Origin: Planctomycetota bacterium
GTDB lineage: Bacteria; Planctomycetota; Phycisphaerae; WQYP01
DNA: 20,550 nt
Assembly (NCBI GenBank): GCA_021826605.1
Contig: JAKAZF010000003.1
Location: 1 to 20,550 of the forward strand
Direction of reading: 5' to 3'
Shown: positions 9,567 through 16,405 of the stretch, piece after piece
Numbering within the stretch: the first letter of the stretch is position 1
How the letters are laid out: the number at the start of each line of letters is the position of its first letter
Program-made: the position numbers and the translations under genes
The notes under the pieces: generated by a model
What the model saw: the letters and a program-made list of their open reading frames with translations, nothing else
What the model was told of the DNA's origin: nothing
Databases searched by the model: none

Positions 9567-11159
9567 TTACTTTTTAACCGTCGGCTGCGTTGCGGCAGGC
9601 CGGGTCATAGGGGTTTTGGAAACTTCAACCACCGAATGCCTGTGAACTGTTCTGTATTGTTTCGGCCACCAGCCGCCGCCCATCGCCACGAACAAAGCGG
9701 CGGTATCCGCATAGCGTTGCGATTGTGCGGTCACCACCGCCAGGCTGGACTGCTGATACTGCACCTGGGCCGTTAAAAATGTCGTGTAATCCACCGAACC
9801 GGCCTTATATTCCCAACGGGCCAGTTGGTAAGCGCGACGGGCCGCGACATACGCCTGCTGCTCATAGCGCAACGTCTGGGCGTCGTGCTGGACAGCGCGC
9901 AGGGCATCCGCCACCTGCGAGAAATCATTAATAATGGTGTACCGATAATCCGCGATTACAGCCTGAAGTGCGGCCTCCGCAGCGCGCTTATTGGCCCGCA
10001 AGGTGCCGCCGTCAAAAATGGTCTGGGTCAAACCGCCGGCCACGGACCATATCAGGCTGGAGGCGTCAAAGAAATTGGCGATTCTCCCATTTTCAAATCC
10101 AATATCTCCGGTAATCTGGATCAACGGATACATTTTTGCCACCGCTTCGCCTACCTGCGCATCACCGGCCCTCAACTGGGCCTCGGCGGATAAAATATCC
10201 GGCCGCTGATGCACCAGGGCGGAAGGCATTGATACGGGCAGCGAAGCCGGCAGATTCAACAGATTCAAATTTAAACTGGGAATGCGCGCCTGCGAAGGAA
10301 TCCGTCCCAGCAAGACGGCCAGTGCGTGGCGCGCCGCTGAAAGCGATTGTTCCAAAGGAGGTAGCGTCGCCTGAGTGGCCGCCACCTGGCTTTCCTGATT
10401 GACTACATCCAGATAGGTTACAGCCCCCAAGTGGTACTGCTGTCGGACAATTTTTAGAATATAAGCTTCATTGCGCACCAGCGATTCCGTGGTTTTCACG
10501 CGCGCTTCCAACGAAGCAACTTGAATGGCCGTGGTAACCGTGTTGCCTTCCAACGTCAGATACGCCTCCTGCAAGGCATACCGTTGCTGATCTTCCTGCG
10601 CCTTGTAGGAGTGCATGACAATGCGGTTAAGGCCGAATATGTCCGGATCGTAACTGACCTGCAGTTCGCCGGTATACAAAGAATAAATGCGCGTCGGTCC
10701 GCCAAAGCCGGCACCACTTTGCCGCTGCCGTTGCCCCGTCGTAGACAGGCCCAACTGTGGATAAAAAAGCCCTTCAACGGATTTCAGATTCTCATGGGCT
10801 TCCTGCAATGTAGCCGCCGCCGCAGTCAAAGTCGGACTATTGATAATGGCCCGATGCACGAGCCTATCGATAGCGCGGGAATTATAGAGTTTCCACCACC
10901 GGGACTCCACTTTCGCACCGTACGCGAAAGCCTGGGCCTGACCGGCAGCTCCGACGCCTGAAATGGCCGCAATTTTTGTCGGCGAAGAGCCGGCGGTATA
11001 GGACTTTACCAGAGGTGCGGGCGGCACCTTCAGAGGTGGCTCAAATGAGCAACCCGCAGGAACCGCCACGCCCAAGGCAATCAGTGCGAGTCGCCAAGAA
11101 CTCAATCTACCGATGCGACGCGACGTTAAAAGTTTAAATCGGGCGGGAAACAGCTTCAT
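9567..11159 (-). CDS. Outer-membrane efflux channel protein (NodT/OprM type)
   Basis: TolC-like outer-membrane factor of 530 aa with two outer-membrane efflux repeats: the first around residues 85-290 (SRWWKLYN, LDRLVHRAI-like start, YLDVVNQESQVA) and the second around 310-500 (HQRPDILSAEAQLRAGDAQVGEAVAKMYP, YTTFLTAQVQYQQSSLAVV). These repeats build the channel barrel and periplasmic tunnel. An N-terminal signal of about 36 residues ends in VPAGC, making Cys37 a probable lipidation site; proline at -3 of the lipobox is unusual. A 40-residue tail after GGGWWP is rich in Thr, Pro and Lys. It is first in the operon, before the adaptor and the pump. The start ATG is directly abutted by AAGGGG, too close for an ideal ribosome-binding site. 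No regulator gene sits beside it. Confidence 0.94.
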   Translation of the reverse strand: MKLFPARFKLLTSRRIGRLSSWRLALIALGVAVPAGCSFEPPLKVPPAPLVKSYTAGSSPTKIAAISGVGAAGQAQAFAYGAKVESRWWKLYNSRAIDRLVHRAIINSPTLTAAAATLQEAHENLKSVEGLFYPQLGLSTTGQRQRQSGAGFGGPTRIYSLYTGELQVSYDPDIFGLNRIVMHSYKAQEDQQRYALQEAYLTLEGNTVTTAIQVASLEARVKTTESLVRNEAYILKIVRQQYHLGAVTYLDVVNQESQVAATQATLPPLEQSLSAARHALAVLLGRIPSQARIPSLNLNLLNLPASLPVSMPSALVHQRPDILSAEAQLRAGDAQVGEAVAKMYPLIQITGDIGFENGRIANFFDASSLIWSVAGGLTQTIFDGGTLRANKRAAEAALQAVIADYRYTIINDFSQVADALRAVQHDAQTLRYEQQAYVAARRAYQLARWEYKAGSVDYTTFLTAQVQYQQSSLAVVTAQSQRYADTAALFVAMGGGWWPKQYRTVHRHSVVEVSKTPMTRPAATQPTVKK

Positions 11160-11192
11160 CCCCTTAGCGAAACACCCTGACCAACATCCCCA

Positions 11193-11212
11193 TCTCCGGT
11201 ACTTCCCGGAGA
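11193..11212 (-). promoter_or_regulatory. Hairpin in the efflux operon 5' leader
   Basis: TCTCCGG (11193-11199) and CCGGAGA (11206-11212) form a 7-bp stem with a 6-base loop. It lies between the predicted transcription start (near 11218) and the first start codon, where it could affect mRNA stability or translation. Confidence 0.4.
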
Positions 11213-11225
11213 AGCAATTGCCTGA

Positions 11226-11254
11226 AGTATAAGCACGCGAATGAAGAAGGTCAA
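11226..11254 (-). promoter_or_regulatory. Sigma70-type promoter of the RND efflux operon
   Basis: On the minus strand TTGACC (11254-11249) and TATACT (11231-11226) are separated by exactly 17 bases, matching the -35/-10 consensus at five of six positions each. Transcription would begin near 11218, giving a leader of about 60 nt. Confidence 0.75.
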
Positions 11255-11278
11255 ATTGTCATTTGAAATAACTATTTC
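11252..11278. promoter_or_regulatory. Paired palindromes at and upstream of the efflux -35 box (candidate operators)
   Basis: CAAAT-TGTC-ATTTG (11252-11265) overlaps the -35 hexamer, and GAAATA-AC-TATTTC (11265-11278) sits directly upstream. Both are perfect inverted repeats, placed where a repressor or activator could act. They are AT-rich and short, so chance is possible. Confidence 0.4.
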
Positions 11279-11478
11279 GCAGCTTCTTTTTCCGGTTCCA
11301 CAACGCCAACACAGACAATAAATCTCATCACGGATGGAGCCGTTTTCCGCCTGTTTTTACATATTATGGCGGTTGTCGGGCATGGGACCGGGATTTTTTT
11401 ATAGGGCGATCATTCAGATTGCCACCCATATTGCCGATAATGGTAGTGGTGACGGCATTTTTTCGCTGCTGTTGCCGA

Positions 11479-11496
11479 TTCGCTGTTGACAGCGAA
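11479..11496. promoter_or_regulatory. 18-bp perfect palindrome, candidate operator
   Basis: TTCGCTGT and ACAGCGAA flank a TG centre with no mismatch, about 110 bp upstream of the GGDEF-EAL start. The centre contains TTGACA (11486-11491), but no -10 box is visible at suitable spacing, so I call a protein-binding site rather than a promoter. Confidence 0.45.
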
Positions 11497-11606
11497 CAAT
11501 CCGTCGATGGCCTCGCCGGGTTGGGGTTACTCTTGCCTGTAAATCGGGCGACGTTCGGAATTATCTGTTGGATTCGGATACCGAAGGGAATGAGGTTCAA
11601 TACGGC

Positions 11607-14600
11607 ATGAGCGATCCACTAACAGCCTTTATGAAACGGCTGAAACACCCAACGAAATTCGCCATTGTGGGCTTTGCGCTTTTGCTGGCGGTTGCGATTC
11701 CCCTTTATCAATTGTATGAATCACAGATCAGTCAAATACGTACCGCGCACGCGGAACTCGTGTGGGCACGCTACAGCCAATCGATTGCCCAGTTAATGGC
11801 GCTGATTCAATCTCATGAACAGGCCGTTGTCTCTGCGGATCGGCACGAATTTATACCCTCTGGAAAAAATGCAACCACCCGCGATGAAATTGATTATCTG
11901 ATAGCGAGTATGGGGCGGGAAAACCGGAACTTAGCAGGCACCTTGCATGTCAGCGGGTTATGGAATTCCATCATTAAGAATTGGGACAGCCTCAAAACCG
12001 CCGATCGCTCGCTGCCGCCGCGGCTTTTAGTACCGCAATACACGCGTGAATTATCGCATATCTGGAATATCGCGTTGATTGCCTCTGATTATGCCCAACT
12101 GCGGCATGATCACGATCCGCGCACTCTAGGCGTAATAGAAGTTGTCCGCACGCAGATTCCTGACGCGCTGGCTGATCTTGGAAAACTCCGCATTGCCTTA
12201 CTTGAAAATCCGCAAACCCCCGCCCAGGCGTTCGCGCAAAGTAACGACGTCCGCCTTCTAATTGCCCGTCTTGGCTGGGGACAAATCAGATCCATTCGGC
12301 ATTCCCTGCGCTTGCCGATGCAAACCCGTCCCGATTTCCTGACCCTTATGGACTCCCGTATATCCCAGCTCCCGAATCTTAGCCAAAATCTTATGAGCCT
12401 TTCGGAAAAGCCCGGCAACCTTGACCTGGATACGCGGACTCGTTTGCTTTTTATTACTGACAAAATTGCAGAAAATATTTCCGGCGCGTCAACGCTGGCC
12501 ATGCACTGGCTGCAAACCATGTTCTCCGCCCGACTTTCCAACTTAAGATTCTGGCTGGCGGTCAGCCTGAGTATAACGGTGGCGGTTGCCGCAATCATGG
12601 CGTTTTTATTTTTCTCCATGTATCGCTCATTAATCGGCGCAATCCTCGAACGCAGTACCGCAGAGGGGCGGGTTCGCCAGATACGTGATTTATATGATGC
12701 GCTTAGCCAGACCAACCGACTCGTTGCCCATCATTGCCGACAGGAAGAACTGTTTTCAGAGGTTTGCCAGATTGTGGTGCGACTGGGGCATTTCGATCTC
12801 GCGGCAATCGTCACAATTGATTCCGCCACCAACCATCTGATACCCGCTGCCAGCGCCGGACCCGCAGTGAACACCTATTTAAAGCGCATCATTAGCACCG
12901 ATGACAATTCATTGCCTGCCGGCTGCCAGCCTCTTGATAATTGCATAACAACGCGTAAGCCGGTGATCATCAATCGCCTGGATTTTTTATCACCCTCGCG
13001 TGAATGGGAAATCCAGGCGGTTCAGGCGGGCTTGAAATCAGCGGCGGCCTTTCCGCTGATCCGCCATGGCACGGTCGTTGGCGTACTTGTGATTTATTGT
13101 TCCGCCGAGGAGAGATTTGACGCTCAGTTCACCGATTTGCTGACGGAAATTTCCACCGGAGTATCGTTTGCGATTGAAGATAGAGCACGCGAAGATTTTC
13201 GTAAGGCTTCCGATCAGGCCCTGCGGGATTCCGAACAACGCTATCACGTGGTCATGGAAGCCGCCGGCGATGCGATCATCCTCTCCGAAAGCGACGGACG
13301 GATTATTGAAGCCAACCGTCGCGCGTTGGATCAACTGGGCTACACCCGTGAAGAACTTTTGCGCATGCCCGCGACAGCTCTGTTTCCAAAAAATCAACAA
13401 TCGGACATATTGGCCAGATACGTTAAAATTCTGGTTACGGGTCGAACCGTGGATTCCAATGTGACCATTCTCCGCAAAGATCAACGCACGTTTCCCGCGG
13501 ATGCTGTTGAATCGCGTGTGGATTTGCAGGGTCGGCACCTGATATTAAGCATCTTCCGCGACGTCAGTGAACGCAAGGCCGCCGAAGAGCGCATCCATTA
13601 TCTGGCGTTCCATGACGCGCTGACGGGTTTGCCAAACCGCACGCTGTTAATTGACCGCATTGAACAGTCCATTCGCGAAGCGCAGCGCCGCGACAGCCTC
13701 GTGGGGATACTTTTTCTGGATTTGGATAATTTTAAGACCGTTAACGATACCCTGGGCCATGATTTTGGCGACGAACTTCTGCAAAGTGCGGCCATGCGCA
13801 TCCGCAGTGCATTGCGCGCGGAAGACACCCTGGCACGGCTGGGCGGTGACGAATTTATCGTTCTGATAACGGATCCGCAATCACCCGAGGATGTGGCGGT
13901 GGTTTCCCAGAAAATTATTGAAGCCATGACTGTACCGTTTGTCATCGCGGGTCATACGTTCCACATTACGTGCAGTATCGGTATGAGCGTGTTTCCGCGT
14001 GACGGCAAGGACAGCGGCGTACTGCTGCGGACGGCGGACGAAGCGCTTTATGAAGTGAAGAAAGAAGGCCGCAACCGTGCGACATTCCATACGCCTGAAA
14101 TGCACGAAGCGGCGGTTGAGTCCATACGGCTGGAAAATGATCTGCGCGAAGCAATTCGACTGGATCAGTTTGTGCTGCATTATCAGCCGGTGGTGAATCT
14201 GCAGACAGGTCGGATAATCAGTGCCGAAGCCCTGATCCGCTGGCTGCACCCTGAACGCGGCCTGATTTCTCCCTTGCGCTTTATTCCCCTGGCCGAGGAA
14301 AAAGGTTTAATCATTATCCTGGGTGAATGGGTTATGCGCACCGCCTGCGAGCAAAATCGCCGCTGGCAGCTTGCGGGTCTGCCGGTGGTTCCTATTGCGG
14401 TGAATCTCTCCGGCCTGCAATGCCGCGAGGCCTCGCTTGAAAATACGGTTCGCACCATTCTGAAGGAAACGGGCGTGGACCCGTCGCTGCTGGAGCTGGA
14501 AATCACCGAAGGAACGCTGATGCAGCAGACCGACGCCTTGCGCGACCGTATGCTGGAAATCAAGAAACTCGGAATTCGCTTTTCCCTTGATGACTTTGGC

Positions 14601-14948
14601 ACGGGATACTCCAGCTTAAGCTACCTCACGCGATTCCCGATTGATACACTGAAAATAGATCGATCGTTTATCCGCGATATGATGGATGACCCGAAAGACC
14701 TCGCGGTGGTGGATACCATTGTCGATCTGGCGGACAATCTGCAATTACGCACCATCGCCGAAGGTGTGGAAACAATTGAACAAGTGACATTGTTAAAGCT
14801 GCTGGGTTGCCATGCCATGCAGGGATATTACTTCAGTCCGCCGGTGCCGGCCGATCAGTTTGCGCAATTTTTGCTTACGGATCGTCGCTTGGAGGATGTT
14901 CAGCCGGCACCCCGTGTACAGGAAGCAACTCCCGCTGCGGTCTCATAG
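11607..14948 (+). CDS. Membrane-bound GAF-PAS-GGDEF-EAL c-di-GMP signalling protein
   Basis: Bifunctional-type c-di-GMP enzyme of 1113 aa in the inner membrane. TM1 is near residues 17-38, a periplasmic helical region of about 270 residues follows, then TM2 near 315-337. A GAF domain spans about 370-535 and a PAS domain about 546-660. The cyclase domain starts at FHDALTGLPNR and has an intact GGDEF at 746-750, with the inhibitory-site motif RAED five residues before it. The phosphodiesterase domain has EAL at 874-876, VNLSGLQ, LEITEG, DDFGTGYSSL, LKIDRSF, AEGVET and QGYYFSPP, so the metal and catalytic residues look complete. Both activities are therefore possible; net direction is not readable. 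I chose ATG at 11607 (GAGG 11 bases upstream); an in-frame TTG at 11568 would add 13 residues. It is a single-gene unit divergent from the efflux operon. Confidence 0.95.
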   Translation: MSDPLTAFMKRLKHPTKFAIVGFALLLAVAIPLYQLYESQISQIRTAHAELVWARYSQSIAQLMALIQSHEQAVVSADRHEFIPSGKNATTRDEIDYLIASMGRENRNLAGTLHVSGLWNSIIKNWDSLKTADRSLPPRLLVPQYTRELSHIWNIALIASDYAQLRHDHDPRTLGVIEVVRTQIPDALADLGKLRIALLENPQTPAQAFAQSNDVRLLIARLGWGQIRSIRHSLRLPMQTRPDFLTLMDSRISQLPNLSQNLMSLSEKPGNLDLDTRTRLLFITDKIAENISGASTLAMHWLQTMFSARLSNLRFWLAVSLSITVAVAAIMAFLFFSMYRSLIGAILERSTAEGRVRQIRDLYDALSQTNRLVAHHCRQEELFSEVCQIVVRLGHFDLAAIVTIDSATNHLIPAASAGPAVNTYLKRIISTDDNSLPAGCQPLDNCITTRKPVIINRLDFLSPSREWEIQAVQAGLKSAAAFPLIRHGTVVGVLVIYCSAEERFDAQFTDLLTEISTGVSFAIEDRAREDFRKASDQALRDSEQRYHVVMEAAGDAIILSESDGRIIEANRRALDQLGYTREELLRMPATALFPKNQQSDILARYVKILVTGRTVDSNVTILRKDQRTFPADAVESRVDLQGRHLILSIFRDVSERKAAEERIHYLAFHDALTGLPNRTLLIDRIEQSIREAQRRDSLVGILFLDLDNFKTVNDTLGHDFGDELLQSAAMRIRSALRAEDTLARLGGDEFIVLITDPQSPEDVAVVSQKIIEAMTVPFVIAGHTFHITCSIGMSVFPRDGKDSGVLLRTADEALYEVKKEGRNRATFHTPEMHEAAVESIRLENDLREAIRLDQFVLHYQPVVNLQTGRIISAEALIRWLHPERGLISPLRFIPLAEEKGLIIILGEWVMRTACEQNRRWQLAGLPVVPIAVNLSGLQCREASLENTVRTILKETGVDPSLLELEITEGTLMQQTDALRDRMLEIKKLGIRFSLDDFGTGYSSLSYLTRFPIDTLKIDRSFIRDMMDDPKDLAVVDTIVDLADNLQLRTIAEGVETIEQVTLLKLLGCHAMQGYYFSPPVPADQFAQFLLTDRRLEDVQPAPRVQEATPAAVS

Positions 14949-14951
14949 GTG

Positions 14952-15006
14952 AAGCGCGGACCAGGCCCCCCTCCGATGGCAAAGCGCGGTCCATATCCCC
15001 CCATCG
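14952..15006. repeat. Imperfect 30-bp tandem duplication
   Basis: AAGCGCGG(A)CCA followed by a C-run at 14952-14979 recurs as AAGCGCGG(T)CCA and a C-run at 14982-15006, with copy starts 30 bases apart. It lies just after the stop of the c-di-GMP gene. Confidence 0.55.
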
Positions 15007-15016
15007 CAGCAGTGCG

Positions 15017-15076
15017 GCGACTCGTCGCTTCTCGGTCGAATTCGCATAAACCGTCGCTGTGAAAAAAAGAAGCGAC
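15017..15076. repeat. Cluster of GCGAC/GTCGC inverted repeats
   Basis: GCGAC-TC-GTCGC (15017-15028) is a near-continuous palindrome. GTCGCT (15053-15058) and AGCGAC (15071-15076) form a 6-bp stem around an A-rich 12-base loop, and CGAATTCG lies between. The arms could pair in alternative ways. No T-run follows a stem, so a terminator is not supported. Confidence 0.4.
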
Positions 15077-15110
15077 AATGCAGCATGCAGCTTTTACCAT
15101 AAAAATCCGC

Positions 15111-15116
15111 TATAAT
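15111..15116 (+). promoter_or_regulatory. Candidate -10 box upstream of the 101-aa gene
   Basis: A perfect TATAAT hexamer has no good -35 partner at 16-18 bases. If used, it would give a leader of about 190 nt to the start codon at 15311. Confidence 0.35.
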
Positions 15117-15197
15117 AGAGACAGGCCTGCATGAGATGTGGTAAAAGGCGGCCCAACTGCTTGCTGTGTGACACCAGCCTGGGATAAAAAGGGACTT

Positions 15198-15216
15198 GGT
15201 AAAGCATTACCTTTTT
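15198..15216 (+). terminator. Weak terminator- or attenuator-like hairpin in the leader
   Basis: GGTAA (15198-15202) and TTACC (15207-15211) pair around a 4-base loop and are followed directly by five T (15212-15216). The stem is short and AT-rich. It sits between the TATAAT and the next gene, so it could end a short transcript of about 95 nt or attenuate. Confidence 0.3.
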
Positions 15217-15310
15217 ATCTTAAATAGCACCGATACAGGAAAGCATCCCGTTGGTACAGCATCTTTTTTCTGTATCCCGGAGTTTTTGACATATTTAAGG
15301 AGCCTGCACC

Positions 15311-15616
15311 ATGGCCAAGAAAATCGAAACCGACACTCCGCTTTATCTGGTGGCGACGGATACCACCAACCTATGGCAGAATTGTCGCGGCAAACCCGTT
15401 AATTCGTGGTTGACACGCTTTGATCGCTCCGTTGAAGTTCAATTTACTCAAAGCCGCGAACAGAACAAAGTGATATTTGAGCCTTTCGACGGGGGAGAAA
15501 AAGAAAAAGGCCTGCGCATCAGCGAGGCTGATCAAGAATTCTGGACGAATCTGGTCAGCGGTGCCAGTTCGAACAATCGACTTCGCTTTCAGATTTCCTG
15601 TCGATTCACCACTTGA
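15311..15616 (+). CDS. Hypothetical 101-aa protein
   Basis: I do not recognise this protein. The start is well supported: AAGGAG (15297-15302) lies eight bases before ATG. The product is hydrophilic, with no signal peptide or membrane segment. It alternates short strand-like stretches (PLYLVATDT, VEVQFTQSR, NKVIFEPF, RLRFQISCRF) with acidic and basic turns, suggesting a small, mainly beta cytosolic fold. A DGGEKEKG loop and a WTNLV segment are its only distinctive features; there are two Cys and no obvious metal site. It lies downstream of the c-di-GMP gene with a roughly 190-nt leader containing hairpins, and faces the PHP phosphatase gene, whose 3' end is 27 bases away. Length, ribosome-binding site and balanced composition make a real gene likely. 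Confidence 0.65.
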   Translation: MAKKIETDTPLYLVATDTTNLWQNCRGKPVNSWLTRFDRSVEVQFTQSREQNKVIFEPFDGGEKEKGLRISEADQEFWTNLVSGASSNNRLRFQISCRFTT

Positions 15617-15643
15617 ATTCCCCGTGGGGTCGGGACGTTTGGG

Positions 15644-16405
15644 TCACACCCAGAGCTTGCCTGGATTTTCAACGGTGAGCTGATCAAGGATCTTCTCGCC
15701 GACCAGAATTTTGGCGCGTTCTAAACCCTGAAGCCGGGCACCGGCGTGGGCAAAACGGTGGCAGTCGGAACCGAGCATAAAATATCGCCCCTCCTGCAGG
15801 AAGCGCTCAGCCAGAAGCCGTTGGGGTTCCGGCTCCGAGCCGCCCAGTGGCCCCAGATTGCCCTGGAACAATACGCCGCGATTCGCCAATGTTTGAATAA
15901 AATCGGGATTTTCCCGCATGACCATCATGCGTTCGGGGTGGGCCAAAATCACAGTAAATCCGTTTACCTGCAGCCAGTCTACACACTGGTCTGCCCACGC
16001 GGGCCAATCAGGCTCCCACAGGTCCGCCAGGACATAGCGTGTGTTCATTCCAAAGGTAGGAACGCCGGTGGTATCTCTCCACCGAGCCATTTCGGGAGAC
16101 AGCCTTAATTCTCCACCGGGGCGGAATTCCGCCGTAATTCCGACGGAAAGCATCTGCCGGCGAAATTCATCCATGGCCGCCAGCGTGGCCTCGGGCCGGA
16201 TGTCGCACATATCGGTCGGACCGGTATGGGGAGTAAGAAAAAACCGGTTGTATCCCTTTTCCATGAACGCTTTTATACAGGGCAAAGCGTCGGAATAGCT
16301 GCGGCAGCCATCATCCATGCCGGGCAGATAATGATTATGTACATCGATTCGGCTCACGGCTGATTTCCTGTACTTCGACCACAATCCCATACGCCGGCCG
16401 ATCAT
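15644..16405 (-). CDS. CpsB/CapC (YwqE)-type PHP-domain phosphatase, probable tyrosine-protein phosphatase
   Basis: Metal-dependent PHP-fold phosphoesterase of 253 aa, the family that dephosphorylates bacterial tyrosine kinases controlling capsule and exopolysaccharide. The metal ligands are visible in order: DVHNH (His23, His25), the PGMDDG signature (Asp31, Asp32), LTPH (His60), GGE (Glu99), AHPERM (His156) and GSDCH (Asp214, His216). The length fits YwqE/CpsB (about 240-255 aa) apart from an N-terminal extension of about 18 residues before the usual start of the fold. The ATG overlaps the stop of typA by the ATGA arrangement, so the two are probably translationally coupled. Relatives usually sit in capsule operons beside a BY-kinase; none is present here. 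A role as a phosphatase of another phospho-substrate is possible. Confidence 0.85.
   Translation of the reverse strand: MIGRRMGLWSKYRKSAVSRIDVHNHYLPGMDDGCRSYSDALPCIKAFMEKGYNRFFLTPHTGPTDMCDIRPEATLAAMDEFRRQMLSVGITAEFRPGGELRLSPEMARWRDTTGVPTFGMNTRYVLADLWEPDWPAWADQCVDWLQVNGFTVILAHPERMMVMRENPDFIQTLANRGVLFQGNLGPLGGSEPEPQRLLAERFLQEGRYFMLGSDCHRFAHAGARLQGLERAKILVGEKILDQLTVENPGKLWV

Larger units (their letters stand above)
11160..11606. other. Divergent intergenic region between efflux operon and c-di-GMP gene
   Basis: These 447 bp contain no credible gene. They hold the efflux promoter (11226-11254), short palindromes beside it, and an 18-bp palindrome (11479-11496) nearer the c-di-GMP gene. A run of seven T at about 11394-11400 has no hairpin before it. 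Confidence 0.7.
14949..15310. other. Intergenic region with repeats, hairpins and a possible leader
   Basis: No gene was found in these 362 bp. In order they hold an imperfect 30-bp tandem duplication, a cluster of GCGAC/GTCGC inverted repeats, ATGCAGC twice in tandem (15078-15091), TATAAT (15111-15116), a small hairpin with a T-run (15198-15216) and a long-range inverted repeat (15232-15276). An in-frame run from TTG 15196 is not a convincing gene. Confidence 0.65.

Noticed and set aside
11486..11491. TTGACA as the -35 box of the GGDEF-EAL gene
   Set aside because: No -10-like hexamer lies 15-19 bases downstream; the motif is the centre of the 18-bp palindrome.
11364..11600. Minus-strand open frame in the divergent region
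   Set aside because: It has low-complexity, basic composition, no ribosome-binding site, and covers the 18-bp palindrome.
15286..15291. TTGACA as the -35 box for the 101-aa gene
   Set aside because: A matching -10 would fall over the start codon at 15311, so it cannot drive that gene.
15117..15310. c-di-GMP (GEMM) riboswitch next to a GGDEF gene
   Set aside because: The conserved GEMM core and its tetraloop receptor pattern are not recognisable in this leader.
15196..15402. Plus-strand 68-codon open frame overlapping the 101-aa gene
   Set aside because: It starts at a TTG without a ribosome-binding site and runs out of frame through a gene with a much better start.
15620..15629. CCCCGTGGGG as a bidirectional terminator between convergent genes
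   Set aside because: The 2-base loop is too small and no T-run follows on either strand.
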